Source: Cupriavidus basilensis OR16
Lineage (GTDB): Bacteria; Pseudomonadota; Gammaproteobacteria; Burkholderiales; Burkholderiaceae
Reading direction: 5' to 3'
Length of the DNA: 64,000 nucleotides
Assembly (NCBI RefSeq): GCF_000243095.1
Contig: NZ_AHJE01000066.1
Location: 16,196-80,195, forward strand
Positions 1-8,901 of the stretch are shown here, piece after piece. Both the position numbers and the translations under genes were made by a program. Below the pieces are notes generated by a model. It searched no databases, was not told the DNA's origin, and saw nothing but the letters and a program-made list of their open reading frames with translations. The stretch's first letter is position 1, and each line of letters begins with the position of its first letter.

Positions 1-11
1 GGAGGTGAAGC

Positions 12-650
12 ATGAGCACCGAAGCCCGCCTGCGCGAAGAGATCTGCCGCATCGGCGCCAGCCTCTACCAGCGCGGCTACACCGTCGGCAGCGCCGGCAA
101 CATCAGTGCGCGCATGGAGGACGGCTGGCTGATCACGCCGACCGATGCCTGCCTGGGCATGCTGGACCCGGCCGCCATCGCCAAGGTGGACAGCGGCGGC
201 AACTGGGTGGCCGGCGACAAGCCGTCCAAGACGCTGACCTTGCACCGCGCCATCTACGACAACAACCCCCAGGCCCATGGCGTGGTGCATACGCACTCCA
301 CCCACCTGGTGGCGCTGAGCCTGGCGGGCCCATCGCAAGCGGACGATGTGCTACCGCCGATCACGCCTTACTACGTGATGAAGGTCGGGCATATCCCGTT
401 GCTTCCCTACCATCGCCCGGGCGACCCGGCGGTGGCGGCGCGTGTTGCCCAGCTTGCCGCCGAGGTGCGCGGCGTGCTGCTCGCGCGCCTTGGCCCGGTG
501 GTATGGGAAACCACCGTCTCGCGCGCAGCCTTCGCGCTCGAGGAACTTGAGGAAACCGCCAAGCTCTGGCTGATGCTCAAGGACAAGCCCGCCCCGCTCG
601 ACGAGCAAGCCCTGGCCGAACTGCGCGACACGTTCAAGGCGCGCTGGTAG
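12..650 (+). CDS. otnC: Class II aldolase-fold 3-oxo-tetronate 4-phosphate decarboxylase (OtnC-like)
   Basis: Protein of 212 residues that would decarboxylate 3-oxo-tetronate 4-phosphate to dihydroxyacetone phosphate in cytosolic C4 acid-sugar breakdown. Seen: the SAGNIS motif (27-32), HTHSTH with metal-ligand candidates His93 and His95, and the EELEETAKLW segment (180-189) typical of the OtnC branch. GGAGG sits just before the ATG, and an in-frame TGA at 13-15 suggests a 4-nt overlap with an upstream gene, probably the DUF1537 kinase, outside the window. Odd: the usual third His of the NHG motif is Leu163 (ARLGPVVW), and the usual catalytic Glu before LHRAIY is Thr. Assignment rests on the neighbours otnI and denD; another class II aldolase role is possible. 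Confidence 0.8.
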   Translation: MSTEARLREEICRIGASLYQRGYTVGSAGNISARMEDGWLITPTDACLGMLDPAAIAKVDSGGNWVAGDKPSKTLTLHRAIYDNNPQAHGVVHTHSTHLVALSLAGPSQADDVLPPITPYYVMKVGHIPLLPYHRPGDPAVAARVAQLAAEVRGVLLARLGPVVWETTVSRAAFALEELEETAKLWLMLKDKPAPLDEQALAELRDTFKARW

Positions 651-822
651 GTGCCAGGCATGTAGGTAAGACAGCGCCCCAAAAACAAGAACACAAGCAA
701 CGCAGAACCGCCCGCCGCACGCCCGCGCTAACGCCTGGGCCGCGGCAAGGGCAGCGTTCGCCCTCGGCTTGCCGCCAACGACGGGAATCAAGCCGGAACC
801 AAGCCGAAATACGGAGACAACC

Positions 823-2166
823 ATGGATGCATCCACCCAGGCCGCGCTAGCCGGCGCCGGCCAAGACATCGATCGCGACATCGATCGCGCCATTGAGAAA
901 CGCGCCTACAGCAAGGTGTTCTGGCGCATCATGCCGTTCCTGATGCTGTGCTATGTCATCGCTTACCTGGACCGCGTCAACGTCGGCTTCGCCAAGCTGC
1001 AGATGGCGCAAGACCTGGCGTTTTCCGAAACCGTGTTCGGCCTTGGCGCCGGCCTGTTTTTCATCGGCTACTTCCTGTTCGAAGTGCCCAGCAACCTGCT
1101 GATGCACAAACTCGGCGCGCGCGTCTGGATCGCGCGGATCATGATCACTTGGGGCATCATCTCGGCGCTGTTCGTGTTCGTGAAAACGCCCACCGCCTTC
1201 TACGTCATGCGCTTCCTGCTCGGCCTGGCCGAGGCGGGGTTCTATCCCGGCGTGATCCTCTACCTGACCTACTGGTATCCCGCCAACCGGCGCGCCAGGA
1301 TGATCGCGCTGTTCATGTCGGGCATCCCGGTGGCCGGCATGTTCGGCAACCCGCTGTCGGGCTGGATCATGGACGCGTTCCATGACTACGGCGGCATGCG
1401 TGGCTGGCAATGGATGTTCCTGATCGAAGCCATGCCCGCGCTGCTGATCGGCATCATCACCGTGTTCGTGCTCAAGAACGGCATCGACCAGGCGCCCTGG
1501 CTGGACGCCGACGAAAAGCGCGTGCTCAAGCGCAATATCGCGGAAGACTCGCGCCAGGCCGACGCCTCGGGTACCGGCCACTCGCTTCGCGCGGTATTCT
1601 CCGACCGCCGCGTGTGGTGGATGTGCCTGATCTACTTCTGCTTCGTCACCGGGCAATATGCGCTGACGTTCTGGATGCCCACGCTGGTGAAGACCAGCGG
1701 GGTGACCGGCAACCTCAATATCGGCCTGCTCAGCGCCATTCCGTTCCTCTGCGCCATCGTGGTGATGAACGTCCTCGGCCACAGCGCCGATGCCCGCCGC
1801 GAGCGCCGCTGGCACCTGATCGTGCCGGCGCTGATGGGCGCGGCGGGCTTTGCCATTGCCGCCTCGTTTACCCACAATACCGTGGTGGCCATCGCCGCGC
1901 TGTCCCTGGCCGCCGCCGGCGTGCTGACCTGCGCCCCGCTATTCTGGTCACTGCCCACCGCCTTCCTGTCCGGGCTGGCTGCCGCGTCCGGCATCGCGGT
2001 GGTGAATTCAGTGGGCAACCTGGCTGGCTTTGTGGCACCGTACATGGTGGGCTACCTGACCGACCTCACCCACAGCACGCAGTCGAGCATGTATGTGCTG
2101 TCGGCCATGCTGGTGCTCGGCGCCGGGCTGGTCTGGCTCACCCCGGCCAAGCTGGTCAACCGCTAG
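823..2166 (+). CDS. MFS transporter, anion:cation symporter family
   Basis: Inner-membrane permease of 447 residues with about 12 hydrophobic segments. After a charged N-terminus comes FLMLCYVIAYLDRVNVGFAK, the usual opening of the ACS family (tartrate, phthalate and hydroxyphenylacetate permeases). I chose the ATG at 823 because GGAGACAACC precedes it; an upstream in-frame ATG at 769 lacks a good ribosome site and encodes a non-conserved leader. It lies between otnC and otnI, so uptake of a C4 sugar acid such as erythronate or threonate is the likely job. That substrate is inferred from context only. Confidence 0.85.
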   Translation: MDASTQAALAGAGQDIDRDIDRAIEKRAYSKVFWRIMPFLMLCYVIAYLDRVNVGFAKLQMAQDLAFSETVFGLGAGLFFIGYFLFEVPSNLLMHKLGARVWIARIMITWGIISALFVFVKTPTAFYVMRFLLGLAEAGFYPGVILYLTYWYPANRRARMIALFMSGIPVAGMFGNPLSGWIMDAFHDYGGMRGWQWMFLIEAMPALLIGIITVFVLKNGIDQAPWLDADEKRVLKRNIAEDSRQADASGTGHSLRAVFSDRRVWWMCLIYFCFVTGQYALTFWMPTLVKTSGVTGNLNIGLLSAIPFLCAIVVMNVLGHSADARRERRWHLIVPALMGAAGFAIAASFTHNTVVAIAALSLAAAGVLTCAPLFWSLPTAFLSGLAAASGIAVVNSVGNLAGFVAPYMVGYLTDLTHSTQSSMYVLSAMLVLGAGLVWLTPAKLVNR

Positions 2167-2169
2167 GCC

Positions 2170-2201
2170 AAGAACACAAGAACACAAGAACACAAGAACA
2201 C
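2170..2201 (+). repeat. Tandem repeat (AAGAACAC)x4
   Basis: Four perfect copies of an 8-bp unit fill the gap between the permease stop and the otnI ribosome site. A related degenerate stretch (AACAAGAACACAAGC) sits near 683-698, upstream of the permease. The repeat is A-rich and unlikely to fold, so it may keep the leader single-stranded. Copy number could change by slippage. Confidence 0.9.
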
Positions 2202-2231
2202 GACGACAACCCTCTTCTCCTGGAGCACCGC

Positions 2232-3014
2232 ATGCCGCGTTTTGCCGCCAACCTGTCGATGATGTACACCGAGCACGCCTTCCTGGATCGCTTTGCCGCC
2301 GCAGCGGCAGATGGTTTCAAGGCCGTGGAGTACCTCTTCCCGTACGAGCACGCTGCCGCGGAAATCCGCGCTCGGCTCGACGCCAACGGCCTGACGCAGG
2401 CGCTGTTCAACGCGCCGCCGGGCGACTGGAATGCCGGCGAGCGCGGCATGGCCGCCCTGCCCGGGCGCGAAGCCGAATTCCGCGACGCCTTCGGCCGCGC
2501 GCTGGAATACGCTGCCGCGCTCGGCAATGACAAGATCCACGTGATGGCCGGCCTGGTGCCGGCCGGCGCGGACCACGGGCGTCATCGCGCCTGCTACCTG
2601 GAAAACCTGGCGCATGCCGCGCAGGCCGCCGCGGCACAGGGCGTCACGGTCCTGATCGAGCCGATCAACGGCCGCGACATGCCGGGCTACTTCCTCAACC
2701 GCCAGGACGACGGCCAGGCCATCTGCAAGGAAGTGGGCGCGGCCAACCTGAAGGTGCAGTTCGACTGCTACCACTGCCAGATCGTGGAGGGCGACCTTGC
2801 CGTCAAGCTCAAGCGCGACTTTGCCGGCATCGGCCACATCCAGGTTGCCGGCGTGCCAGAGCGCCACGAGCCGGACCTGGGCGAGCTGAACTACCCGTAC
2901 CTGTTCGACGTGATCGATGGCCTTGGCTATGACGGCTGGATCGGCTGCGAGTATCGTCCGCGCGCCGGTACCTCGGCGGGTTTGGGCTGGCTCAAGCCTT
3001 ACTTGACGGCCTGA
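2232..3014 (+). CDS. otnI: 2-oxo-tetronate isomerase / hydroxypyruvate isomerase family (OtnI)
   Basis: TIM-barrel isomerase of 260 residues. In the OtnI branch it converts 2-oxo-tetronate to 3-oxo-tetronate in the cytosol. Seen: IEPINGRDMPGYF places a Glu at 143 and IGCEYRP a Glu at 240, matching the two catalytic glutamates known for E. coli hydroxypyruvate isomerase. QFDCYHCQI and GHIQVAGVPERHEP are the family's metal/substrate segments. The ATG at 2232 follows CTGGAGCACCGC, a usable ribosome site. With denD downstream and otnC upstream the pathway is erythronate to dihydroxyacetone phosphate, with the kinase step presumably encoded outside the window. Confidence 0.88.
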   Translation: MPRFAANLSMMYTEHAFLDRFAAAAADGFKAVEYLFPYEHAAAEIRARLDANGLTQALFNAPPGDWNAGERGMAALPGREAEFRDAFGRALEYAAALGNDKIHVMAGLVPAGADHGRHRACYLENLAHAAQAAAAQGVTVLIEPINGRDMPGYFLNRQDDGQAICKEVGAANLKVQFDCYHCQIVEGDLAVKLKRDFAGIGHIQVAGVPERHEPDLGELNYPYLFDVIDGLGYDGWIGCEYRPRAGTSAGLGWLKPYLTA

Positions 3015-3063
3015 GCGGCCGCTGCATCCATGCCGCCCGCGGCGGCACAACAGGAAAACGAAC

Positions 3064-4053
3064 ATGCACATACTGATCACCGGCGGGGCCGGATTTCTCG
3101 GCCTGCAACTGGCCCGCGAGCTGCTAAAACGCGGCACCCTGGACATTGACGGCAAGCCCGTTGCCATCGAGGGCCTGACACTGCTCGACGTGGTAGCGCC
3201 GCCCGCCATGGACGACGCGCGCGTGCGCGTGGTCACCGGCGACTTGTCCGATCCCGCCGTGCTGGCGCAGGCCATCGATGCGCGCACCGGCGCGGTGTTC
3301 CATCTGGCGGCGGTGGTCAGCGGACAAGCCGAGGCGGATTTCGATCTGGGCATGCGCGTGAACCTGGACGCCGCACGCGCGTTGCTGGAAACCTGCAGGG
3401 CGCTTCACGTGAAACATGGCATCCGGCCACGCGTGGTGTTCACCAGTTCGGTGGCCGTGTACGGCGGCACCCTGCCCGCCGTGGTGCACGATGATACCGC
3501 GCTCAATCCACAATCCTCCTACGGCGCGCAGAAGGCCATCGGCGAGTTGCTGCTGTCGGACTACAGCCGCCGCGGCTTTGTCGACGGCCGCGTGCTGCGG
3601 CTGCCGACCATCAGCGTGCGGCCGGGCAAGCCCAATGCCGCGGCATCGTCGTTTGCCAGCGGCATCATCCGCGAGCCGCTGGCAGGCGTTGCCGCCAATT
3701 GCCCGGTCTCGCCGGAAACACCGCTGTGGCTACTGTCGCCGCGCGGGGCCATCGCCGCACTGGTGCGTGGCATGGAGATCGATGGCGCCAGATTTGGCGA
3801 GCGCCGGACGGTGAACCTGCCCGGCCTTTCGGTCACGCCCAGGCAGATGGTTGCCGCGCTGCGGCGCGTGGCCGGCGACAGCGTGGCGGATCGCGTGAGC
3901 TGGGAGCGCGAGGCGCGCATCGAGAATATCGTCGGCACCTGGCCTGCCGCGTGGAATACGGAGCGCGCGCTGGCGCTGGGGTTCCAGGGCGACGCGGATT
4001 TCGATGCGGTGATCCGGGCTTATATGGAGGATGCGGGCATAGCGGCGCGTTGA
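3064..4053 (+). CDS. denD: D-erythronate dehydrogenase (DenD), extended SDR / epimerase fold
   Basis: NAD-dependent dehydrogenase of 329 residues, expected to oxidise D-erythronate to 2-oxo-tetronate. Seen: Rossmann motif GGAGFLG (7-13), SSVAVYGG with the catalytic Ser region (128-134), and YGAQK with Tyr153 and Lys157. AGGAAAACGAAC precedes the ATG. It lies 49 bp behind otnI in the same direction and ends the operon; a hairpin follows. The fold alone would allow another sugar-acid substrate, but the otnC/otnI neighbours fit D-erythronate well. Confidence 0.85.
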   Translation: MHILITGGAGFLGLQLARELLKRGTLDIDGKPVAIEGLTLLDVVAPPAMDDARVRVVTGDLSDPAVLAQAIDARTGAVFHLAAVVSGQAEADFDLGMRVNLDAARALLETCRALHVKHGIRPRVVFTSSVAVYGGTLPAVVHDDTALNPQSSYGAQKAIGELLLSDYSRRGFVDGRVLRLPTISVRPGKPNAAASSFASGIIREPLAGVAANCPVSPETPLWLLSPRGAIAALVRGMEIDGARFGERRTVNLPGLSVTPRQMVAALRRVAGDSVADRVSWEREARIENIVGTWPAAWNTERALALGFQGDADFDAVIRAYMEDAGIAAR

Positions 4054-4071
4054 ACCCGCAGACGCGCTTTA

Positions 4072-4103
4072 GCGGCGCTGGCTTGCACGCAGGCCAACGC
4101 CGC
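4072..4103. terminator. Stem-loop between convergent denD and thioesterase genes
   Basis: GCGGCGCTGGC (4072-4082) pairs with GCCAACGCCGC (4093-4103) at 10 of 11 positions around a 10-nt loop. There is no clear T run, so it is a possible bidirectional or weak terminator. Confidence 0.45.
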
Positions 4104-4132
4104 CGCACCTAAAACTGCAGAAGCTGGACAGA

Positions 4133-4570
4133 TCAAGCGTCCGGCTTCACCACTTCATAAGCCGTGATTGTTTCCCGCACCGGCCCCGGAATCGGCGCCG
4201 ATTTCTGCGTAGCGGGATCCGCGCAGACATAGACGATCTCGCCCGTGACCAGGTGCTCGCCGCCACGGTACATCTCCACGCGGAACAGCATGCTGGAGCG
4301 GCCCAGGCGCGCAATCCGGCCCCGAATCTCCAGCATGTCGTCGAAGCGCGCCGACGCGTGATACTCCAGCGTCGATTTCACCACGAAGATATCCACGCCG
4401 TGCGCGTGCAGCACATCTTCCGGATACCGGATCCCCACCGCCCGCCAGTACTCGGTCACGCAGATATCGCAGTAGGTCAGGTAGTGCGCATTGAAGACGA
4501 TCGACTGCGGATCCACCTCGGCCCAGCGCACGCGCAACGGCATGCTGTGACGGAAATCTTCCTTTGCCAT
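4133..4570 (-). CDS. Acyl-CoA thioesterase, YbgC/4HBT hotdog family
   Basis: Cytosolic thioester hydrolase of 145 residues. RVRWAEVDPQSIVFNAHYLTY (from residue 13) is the YbgC-type active-site loop with Asp20. The start at 4570 is preceded by AAGGGGGGAACGCCGAC, and the extra upstream residues are not conserved in character. It is the last gene of a minus-strand group hydrolase - Bug receptor - thioesterase. The natural acyl group cannot be read from sequence. Confidence 0.85.
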   Translation of the reverse strand: MAKEDFRHSMPLRVRWAEVDPQSIVFNAHYLTYCDICVTEYWRAVGIRYPEDVLHAHGVDIFVVKSTLEYHASARFDDMLEIRGRIARLGRSSMLFRVEMYRGGEHLVTGEIVYVCADPATQKSAPIPGPVRETITAYEVVKPDA

Positions 4571-4615
4571 GTCGGCGTTCCCCCCTTCATTGGCGGCCAG
4601 ACATCGGCCCGATAT

Positions 4616-4651
4616 GAAAACGGCGCCGGCCCCTAGACAGGGCGGCGCCGG
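4616..4651 (-). terminator. Rho-independent terminator after the Bug receptor gene
   Basis: On the minus strand a GC-rich stem built from CGGCGCCG repeats with a short loop is followed by TTTTCAT. It sits between the Bug-protein stop (4673) and the thioesterase start (4570). The stem has a bulge, so strength is uncertain. Confidence 0.6.
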
Positions 4652-4672
4652 CATAAAGCCGCTAAACCGGGC

Positions 4673-5659
4673 TTATTGCGGCTTGTTCAGCCCCAGCTTG
4701 TCGATAATGGCCTTTTCCTTCTTGACCGTATCGGCGGCGAAGCGCGCGTATTGCTCGCTGCTCATGTAGAACGGCTCCATGTCGAACTTGGCCAGCGCAT
4801 CGCGGTAGTTCTGCATTTCCATGGCTTTCTTGAAGCCATCATGCAGCTTCTTGACGATCTTCGGATCGGTGCCCTTGGGTGCCACCACGCCGAACGGCGA
4901 GGTCTGCACGATGCCCAGGCCCAGTTCCTTCAACGTCGGCACATTGGGGAAGCGCGCCGAGCGCTTCTCGCCCCAGGTCGACAGCAGGCGCAGCTTGCCG
5001 GACTCCACGTACGGCGCCCAGGCCGGGGTGTCCGCCACCGACATCACGTGCCCGCCCAGCAGGGCCTGCATCGATTCCGAGTTGCCCTTGTAGGGAATAT
5101 GCGAGAACTGCACGTTCTGCTTCATGGCCAGCTCTTCCATGGTCAGGTGCAGCGTGGTCATCGAACCCGGCGAGCCGTAGGTCAGGCGGCCCGGGTTGGC
5201 CTTGGCGTAGGCGATGTAGTCCTGCATGTTCTTGATCGGCGAATCCGCCGGGACCACCAGGCCGAACGAATAGCCGGCCAGGTTGATCACGTAGGAGAGG
5301 TCCTTGACCGGATCCCAGTTGATCTTGGTGGTGTACGGCAGACGGTAGACGGGCATGGCTACCTGCGCCAGCGTGTAGCCGTCCGGCTGGGTCGATTGCA
5401 TCAGCTGGGCGGGCAGTACCCCGCCCGCGCCCGGCTTGTTCTCGATGATCACCGGCTGGCCGAAGATCCTGGACGCGTTTTCCGCCAGCACACGGAACGG
5501 CAGGTCGGTGGAGCCGCCCGCGGTATAGCCGATGATCAGGCGAATCGGCCGTTGCGGGAAATTGTCCGCCTGCGCCAGGGCCGGCGCGCTGGCCAGCCCA
5601 AGGGTAGCCGCGGTGGCGGCGAGCGCGCCCGCATGGGCGAGGAAATGGCGGCGTTGCAT
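4673..5659 (-). CDS. Bug-family periplasmic solute receptor (tripartite tricarboxylate transporter type)
   Basis: Exported binding protein of 328 residues. An N-terminal signal peptide (RRHFLAHAGALAATAATLG, cleavage near ALA-QA at about residue 30) precedes FPQRPIRLIIGYTAGGSTDLPFR and IENKPGAGG, hallmarks of the Bug/TctC family. No tctA/tctB membrane genes lie nearby, which is common for orphan Bug genes in Cupriavidus and Bordetella. GGAGACACAGACTC precedes the ATG, and a hexamer repeat lies just upstream in the leader. The ligand is unknown; organic acids are usual. Confidence 0.9.
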   Translation of the reverse strand: MQRRHFLAHAGALAATAATLGLASAPALAQADNFPQRPIRLIIGYTAGGSTDLPFRVLAENASRIFGQPVIIENKPGAGGVLPAQLMQSTQPDGYTLAQVAMPVYRLPYTTKINWDPVKDLSYVINLAGYSFGLVVPADSPIKNMQDYIAYAKANPGRLTYGSPGSMTTLHLTMEELAMKQNVQFSHIPYKGNSESMQALLGGHVMSVADTPAWAPYVESGKLRLLSTWGEKRSARFPNVPTLKELGLGIVQTSPFGVVAPKGTDPKIVKKLHDGFKKAMEMQNYRDALAKFDMEPFYMSSEQYARFAADTVKKEKAIIDKLGLNKPQ

Positions 5660-5674
5660 GAGTCTGTGTCTCCT

Positions 5675-5698
5675 ATTGCTAATGCTAATGCTACTGCT
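5675..5698 (-). repeat. Hexamer repeat in the Bug-gene leader
   Basis: On the plus strand ATTGCT, AATGCT, AATGCT, ACTGCT follow one another, so the minus-strand leader reads as AGCATT-type hexamers directly ahead of GGAGACACAG and the ATG. It is one of several short tandem repeats found in leaders of this window. Confidence 0.8.
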
Positions 5699-5787
5699 AC
5701 AAGTAATGCACTACACGTAAAGGCTGTGAAATCGGTGGGTCTGCGACCGCTTCGATCTGCTTGCCGGCCCCTCCCGGCAAGCCGCGC

Positions 5788-6816
5788 TCAGCCCTCGAAG
5801 GCCGCGCGCAAGGCGGCGACAGCGTCGCCATGGGCGGCGGCCACCGCCGGAACGAAACGTCCCAGCTTGAAAAAATCGTGGATCATGCCCGGGTAGTCGG
5901 CCAAGCGCGCCGGCACGCCCGCGGCGCGCAGCTTGGCCGCGTAGGCCACGCCTTCATCGTGCAGCGGGTCGTAGCCCGCCACGGCGATCCAGGCCGGGCA
6001 GCAGCCGCGCACGTCGGCACCCGTGCCGCCACCGTCCAGCGGGGCAAAACGCCAGTCGTCGCGGCTGGCTTCGCTGTCCAGGTATTGCGAGAAAAACCAC
6101 TGGATCATCGGCGCGGTCAGCAGATAGCCCTCGGCCAGCGCGCGGTGCGAAGGCGTGTCCTGGCGGGCGCAGGTGCCGGGATAGATCAGCATCTGCAGGA
6201 CAGGCTCCAGGCCCAGATCGCGCGCGTGCACGGCGCAGGCGCTGGCCAGCGTGCCGCCTGCGCTGTCGCCGCCCAGGGCGATCCGGCTAGCATCGGCGCC
6301 CAGGCGCGCGGCCTCGGCGAACACCCACTGCATGACATCGAACGCGTCGTTCGCCGCGTGGGGAAACCTCCACTGCGGGCCAAGCCGGTAGTCCACCGAC
6401 AGCACCATGCAATCCGCCCCCATGCACAGCAGCCGGCTCAGGGGATCATGCGAGTCGACGCTGCCCACCGTGAAGCCGCCGCCATGGAAGTACACCAGCA
6501 AGGGCAACGGCTCGGCCCAGCTGGCCTCGCGCGGCGCATACAGGCGCACCGGGATGGCATGGCCATCGCGCGCGGCTACCGTCAGGTTCTCCACGCCGTG
6601 CACGGGCAGCGGCGCGATATCCATGATGGGCGCGCTCTTCTCGTACGCGGTCTTGGCGTCGGCCGGATCCAGTTCGTGGATGGACGGACGCTTGACGCGC
6701 CCGATCAGCTCCAGCAGCGCGGCCACCTGCGGGTCGAGCGGCACCGGCGGCATGCCGGGCAAGGCAGGCGCGGGCTTGGCGGGCGCGGCGGTGGAAGCAG
6801 GCGGGACAGCGGACAT
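5788..6816 (-). CDS. Alpha/beta hydrolase, hormone-sensitive-lipase (HSL) family
   Basis: Esterase-like protein of 342 residues without a signal peptide; the N-terminus is Ala/Pro-rich. Seen: oxyanion-hole motif HGGG (111-114), nucleophile motif GDSAGG with Ser185, Asp283 in YDPLHDEG, and His313 in GMIHDF, giving a full triad. It probably hydrolyses short-chain esters or lactones. It is first in the minus-strand group with the Bug receptor and thioesterase and divergent from gbd; the 255-bp gap holds a strong palindrome. Confidence 0.88.
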   Translation of the reverse strand: MSAVPPASTAAPAKPAPALPGMPPVPLDPQVAALLELIGRVKRPSIHELDPADAKTAYEKSAPIMDIAPLPVHGVENLTVAARDGHAIPVRLYAPREASWAEPLPLLVYFHGGGFTVGSVDSHDPLSRLLCMGADCMVLSVDYRLGPQWRFPHAANDAFDVMQWVFAEAARLGADASRIALGGDSAGGTLASACAVHARDLGLEPVLQMLIYPGTCARQDTPSHRALAEGYLLTAPMIQWFFSQYLDSEASRDDWRFAPLDGGGTGADVRGCCPAWIAVAGYDPLHDEGVAYAAKLRAAGVPARLADYPGMIHDFFKLGRFVPAVAAAHGDAVAALRAAFEG

Positions 6817-6895
6817 GGACAGTCAGAATCAATAGCAACGAACCTTCGGCGGCAGCCGAAACCCAGCGGCATCAACCCGCTGACGTTCGAATTGT

Positions 6896-6907
6896 GAACG
6901 ATCGTTC
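6896..6907. promoter_or_regulatory. Perfect 12-bp palindrome GAACGATCGTTC, likely TetR-type operator
   Basis: The palindrome lies in the divergent region between the HSL hydrolase and gbd and is followed by GATTTTAG. Related sites occur upstream of the fadB-like gene (24782) and the acyl-CoA ligase (44267). The regulator is not in the window. Confidence 0.55.
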
Positions 6908-7071
6908 GATTTTAGTATGATTCCAGATGTTTCTGCAGCAAAGCCTATGAAATTTCCCTGGGGCTGGTCAGAGCGGCAGGTTTTGCGCGATCATCGACCA
7001 TCGTCACGGAAGCCAGAGCAGCCAGAAACACAGAAGAAAGAGAAAAATCCTCATCGACGGAGACAGCATAG

Positions 7072-8220
7072 ATGGCCTTCATTTATTACCTGACCCATAT
7101 CCACCTGGATTTCGGCACCATCAGCCAGCTCAAGGCTGAATGCGAGCGCATCGGCATCCGGCGCCCGCTGGTCGTCACCGACAAAGGCGTGGTTGCCGCC
7201 GGCGTGGCGCAACAAGCGGTCGAGGCCCTGAGCGGCCTGCCACACGAGATCTTCGACGAAACCCCTTCCAACCCGACCGAGGCCATGGTCAAGAAGGCCG
7301 CGGCGCAATACCGGGACAGCGGCTGCGACGGGCTGATCGCGGTGGGCGGCGGCTCCTCCATTGACCTGGCCAAAGGCATTGCCATCCTGGCCACCCATCC
7401 CGGCGAACTGACCACCTACGCCACCATCGAAGGCGGCAGCGCCAGGATCACCGAGCGCGCCGCGCCGCTGATCGCCGTGCCGACCACCTCGGGCACCGGC
7501 AGCGAGGTGGCACGCGGCGCCATCATCATCCTGGAAGACGGCCGCAAGCTCGGCTTCCACTCCTGGCACCTGCTGCCCAAATCCGCCATCTGTGACCCGG
7601 GCCTCACGCTCGGCCTGCCAGCCGGCCTGACCGCCGCCACGGGCATGGACGCCATCGCGCATTGCGTGGAAACCTTCCTGGCGCCCGCCTTCAACCCGCC
7701 TGCCGACGGTATCGCCCTGGACGGCCTGGAGCGCGGCTGGAAGCACATCGAGCGCGCCACCCGCGACGGCCAGGACCGTGAGGCGCGCCTGAACATGATG
7801 AGCGCCTCCATGCAAGGCGCCATGGCCTTCCAGAAGGGCCTGGGCTGCGTGCACTCGCTGTCGCACCCGCTCGGCGGCCTCAAGGTGGACGGCAGGACCG
7901 GCCTGCACCACGGCACCCTGAACGCGGTGGTGATGCCGGCGGTGCTGCGCTTCAACGCCGACGCGCCCAGCGTGGTGCGCGACAACCGCTACGCCCGCCT
8001 GCGCCATGCCATGGGCTTGGCGGCGGGCGCCGACCTGGCCCAGGCCGTGCACGACATGACCGCGCGCCTCGGGCTGCCCACCGGGCTGCGCCAGATGGGT
8101 GTCACCGAAGACATGTTCGACAAGGTGATTGCCGGTGCACTGGTCGACCATTGCCACAAGACCAACCCGAAAGAGGCCAGCGCGGCGGATTATCGGCGTA
8201 TGCTGGCGGAATCCATGTAA
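7072..8220 (+). CDS. gbd: 4-hydroxybutyrate dehydrogenase, iron-containing alcohol dehydrogenase family
   Basis: Cytosolic NAD-dependent dehydrogenase of 382 residues, interconverting 4-hydroxybutyrate and succinate semialdehyde. Seen: VGGGSSIDLAKG (91-102) for NAD binding, PTTSGTGSE (137-145), and iron-ligand candidates Asp193 and His197 (GMDAIAHCVE), His261/His265 and His279-280. Length and the opening MAFIYYLTHIHLDFG match what I recall of the characterised Ralstonia eutropha Gbd, hence the symbol. The leader contains AAGAAAGAGAAAAATCC and GGAGACAGCAT. The macro-domain gene follows 81 bp later. Confidence 0.85.
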   Translation: MAFIYYLTHIHLDFGTISQLKAECERIGIRRPLVVTDKGVVAAGVAQQAVEALSGLPHEIFDETPSNPTEAMVKKAAAQYRDSGCDGLIAVGGGSSIDLAKGIAILATHPGELTTYATIEGGSARITERAAPLIAVPTTSGTGSEVARGAIIILEDGRKLGFHSWHLLPKSAICDPGLTLGLPAGLTAATGMDAIAHCVETFLAPAFNPPADGIALDGLERGWKHIERATRDGQDREARLNMMSASMQGAMAFQKGLGCVHSLSHPLGGLKVDGRTGLHHGTLNAVVMPAVLRFNADAPSVVRDNRYARLRHAMGLAAGADLAQAVHDMTARLGLPTGLRQMGVTEDMFDKVIAGALVDHCHKTNPKEASAADYRRMLAESM

Positions 8221-8301
8221 GTGCCGCGGCGGGCCGGCAGCACAGGTGCGCGGAACAGCCGGGGCAATCCAGCTTTATCCACCCAGCACGGAGAAGAGGT
8301 C

Positions 8302-8823
8302 ATGACAGGGGAACACCTGCAGGTCTTGCACGGAGACATCACCCGCATGGAAGTCGACGCCATCGTCAATGCCGCCAATAGCGGCTTGCTCGGTGGCGGC
8401 GGTGTCGACGGCGCCATCCACGGCGCCGGCGGTCCCGCCATCATGGCCGCCTGCCGCGGCATCCGCGAAACCAAGGGCGGCTGCCCCACCGGCCAGGCGG
8501 TGATCACCACCGGCGGCCTGCTACCCTCGCCTTACGTCATCCACGCGGTCGGCCCGGTCTGGCAAGGGGGCGACCACGGCGAAGACGCCCTCCTCGCCAG
8601 CGCCTACCAGGCCAGCATCGCGTTGGCCGCGCAGCACAAGCTGCGCACCATCGCCTTTCCCAATATCAGCACCGGCATCTACGGTTTCCCGCGTGAGCGC
8701 GCCGTGGATATTGCCATCGAGGCGGTACGCAAGGCGCTGGTGGCCGCACCCACCATCGAGCAGGTCAGTTTTGTCTGCTTTGATGACGAGAATTACCGGC
8801 TATACCGGCATAGGTTGAGTTGA
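8302..8823 (+). CDS. Macro-domain protein, O-acetyl-ADP-ribose deacetylase type
   Basis: Small cytosolic protein of 173 residues consisting of one macro domain. Seen: VDAIVNAANSGLLGGGGVDG (18-37) with the Asn/Gly loop that binds ADP-ribose, HAVGPVW, and FPNISTGIYGFP near the C-terminus. Family members remove acetyl or ADP-ribosyl groups. GGAGAAGAGGTC precedes the ATG at 8302; an ORF reaching 81 nt further upstream has no conserved sequence there. Function relative to gbd is not evident. Confidence 0.88.
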   Translation: MTGEHLQVLHGDITRMEVDAIVNAANSGLLGGGGVDGAIHGAGGPAIMAACRGIRETKGGCPTGQAVITTGGLLPSPYVIHAVGPVWQGGDHGEDALLASAYQASIALAAQHKLRTIAFPNISTGIYGFPRERAVDIAIEAVRKALVAAPTIEQVSFVCFDDENYRLYRHRLS

Positions 8824-8901
8824 ATGGTTGGCGGCCTTCGCTAGGGTATTGCGAAGGCCGTGCGTCCGATCAAGATTGATGGGAATCGGCGTTCTCTCGC
8901 A

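Noticed and set aside
5..550. 181-residue frame overlapping otnC
   Set aside because: Shifted reading of otnC; Arg/Pro/His-rich and without motifs.
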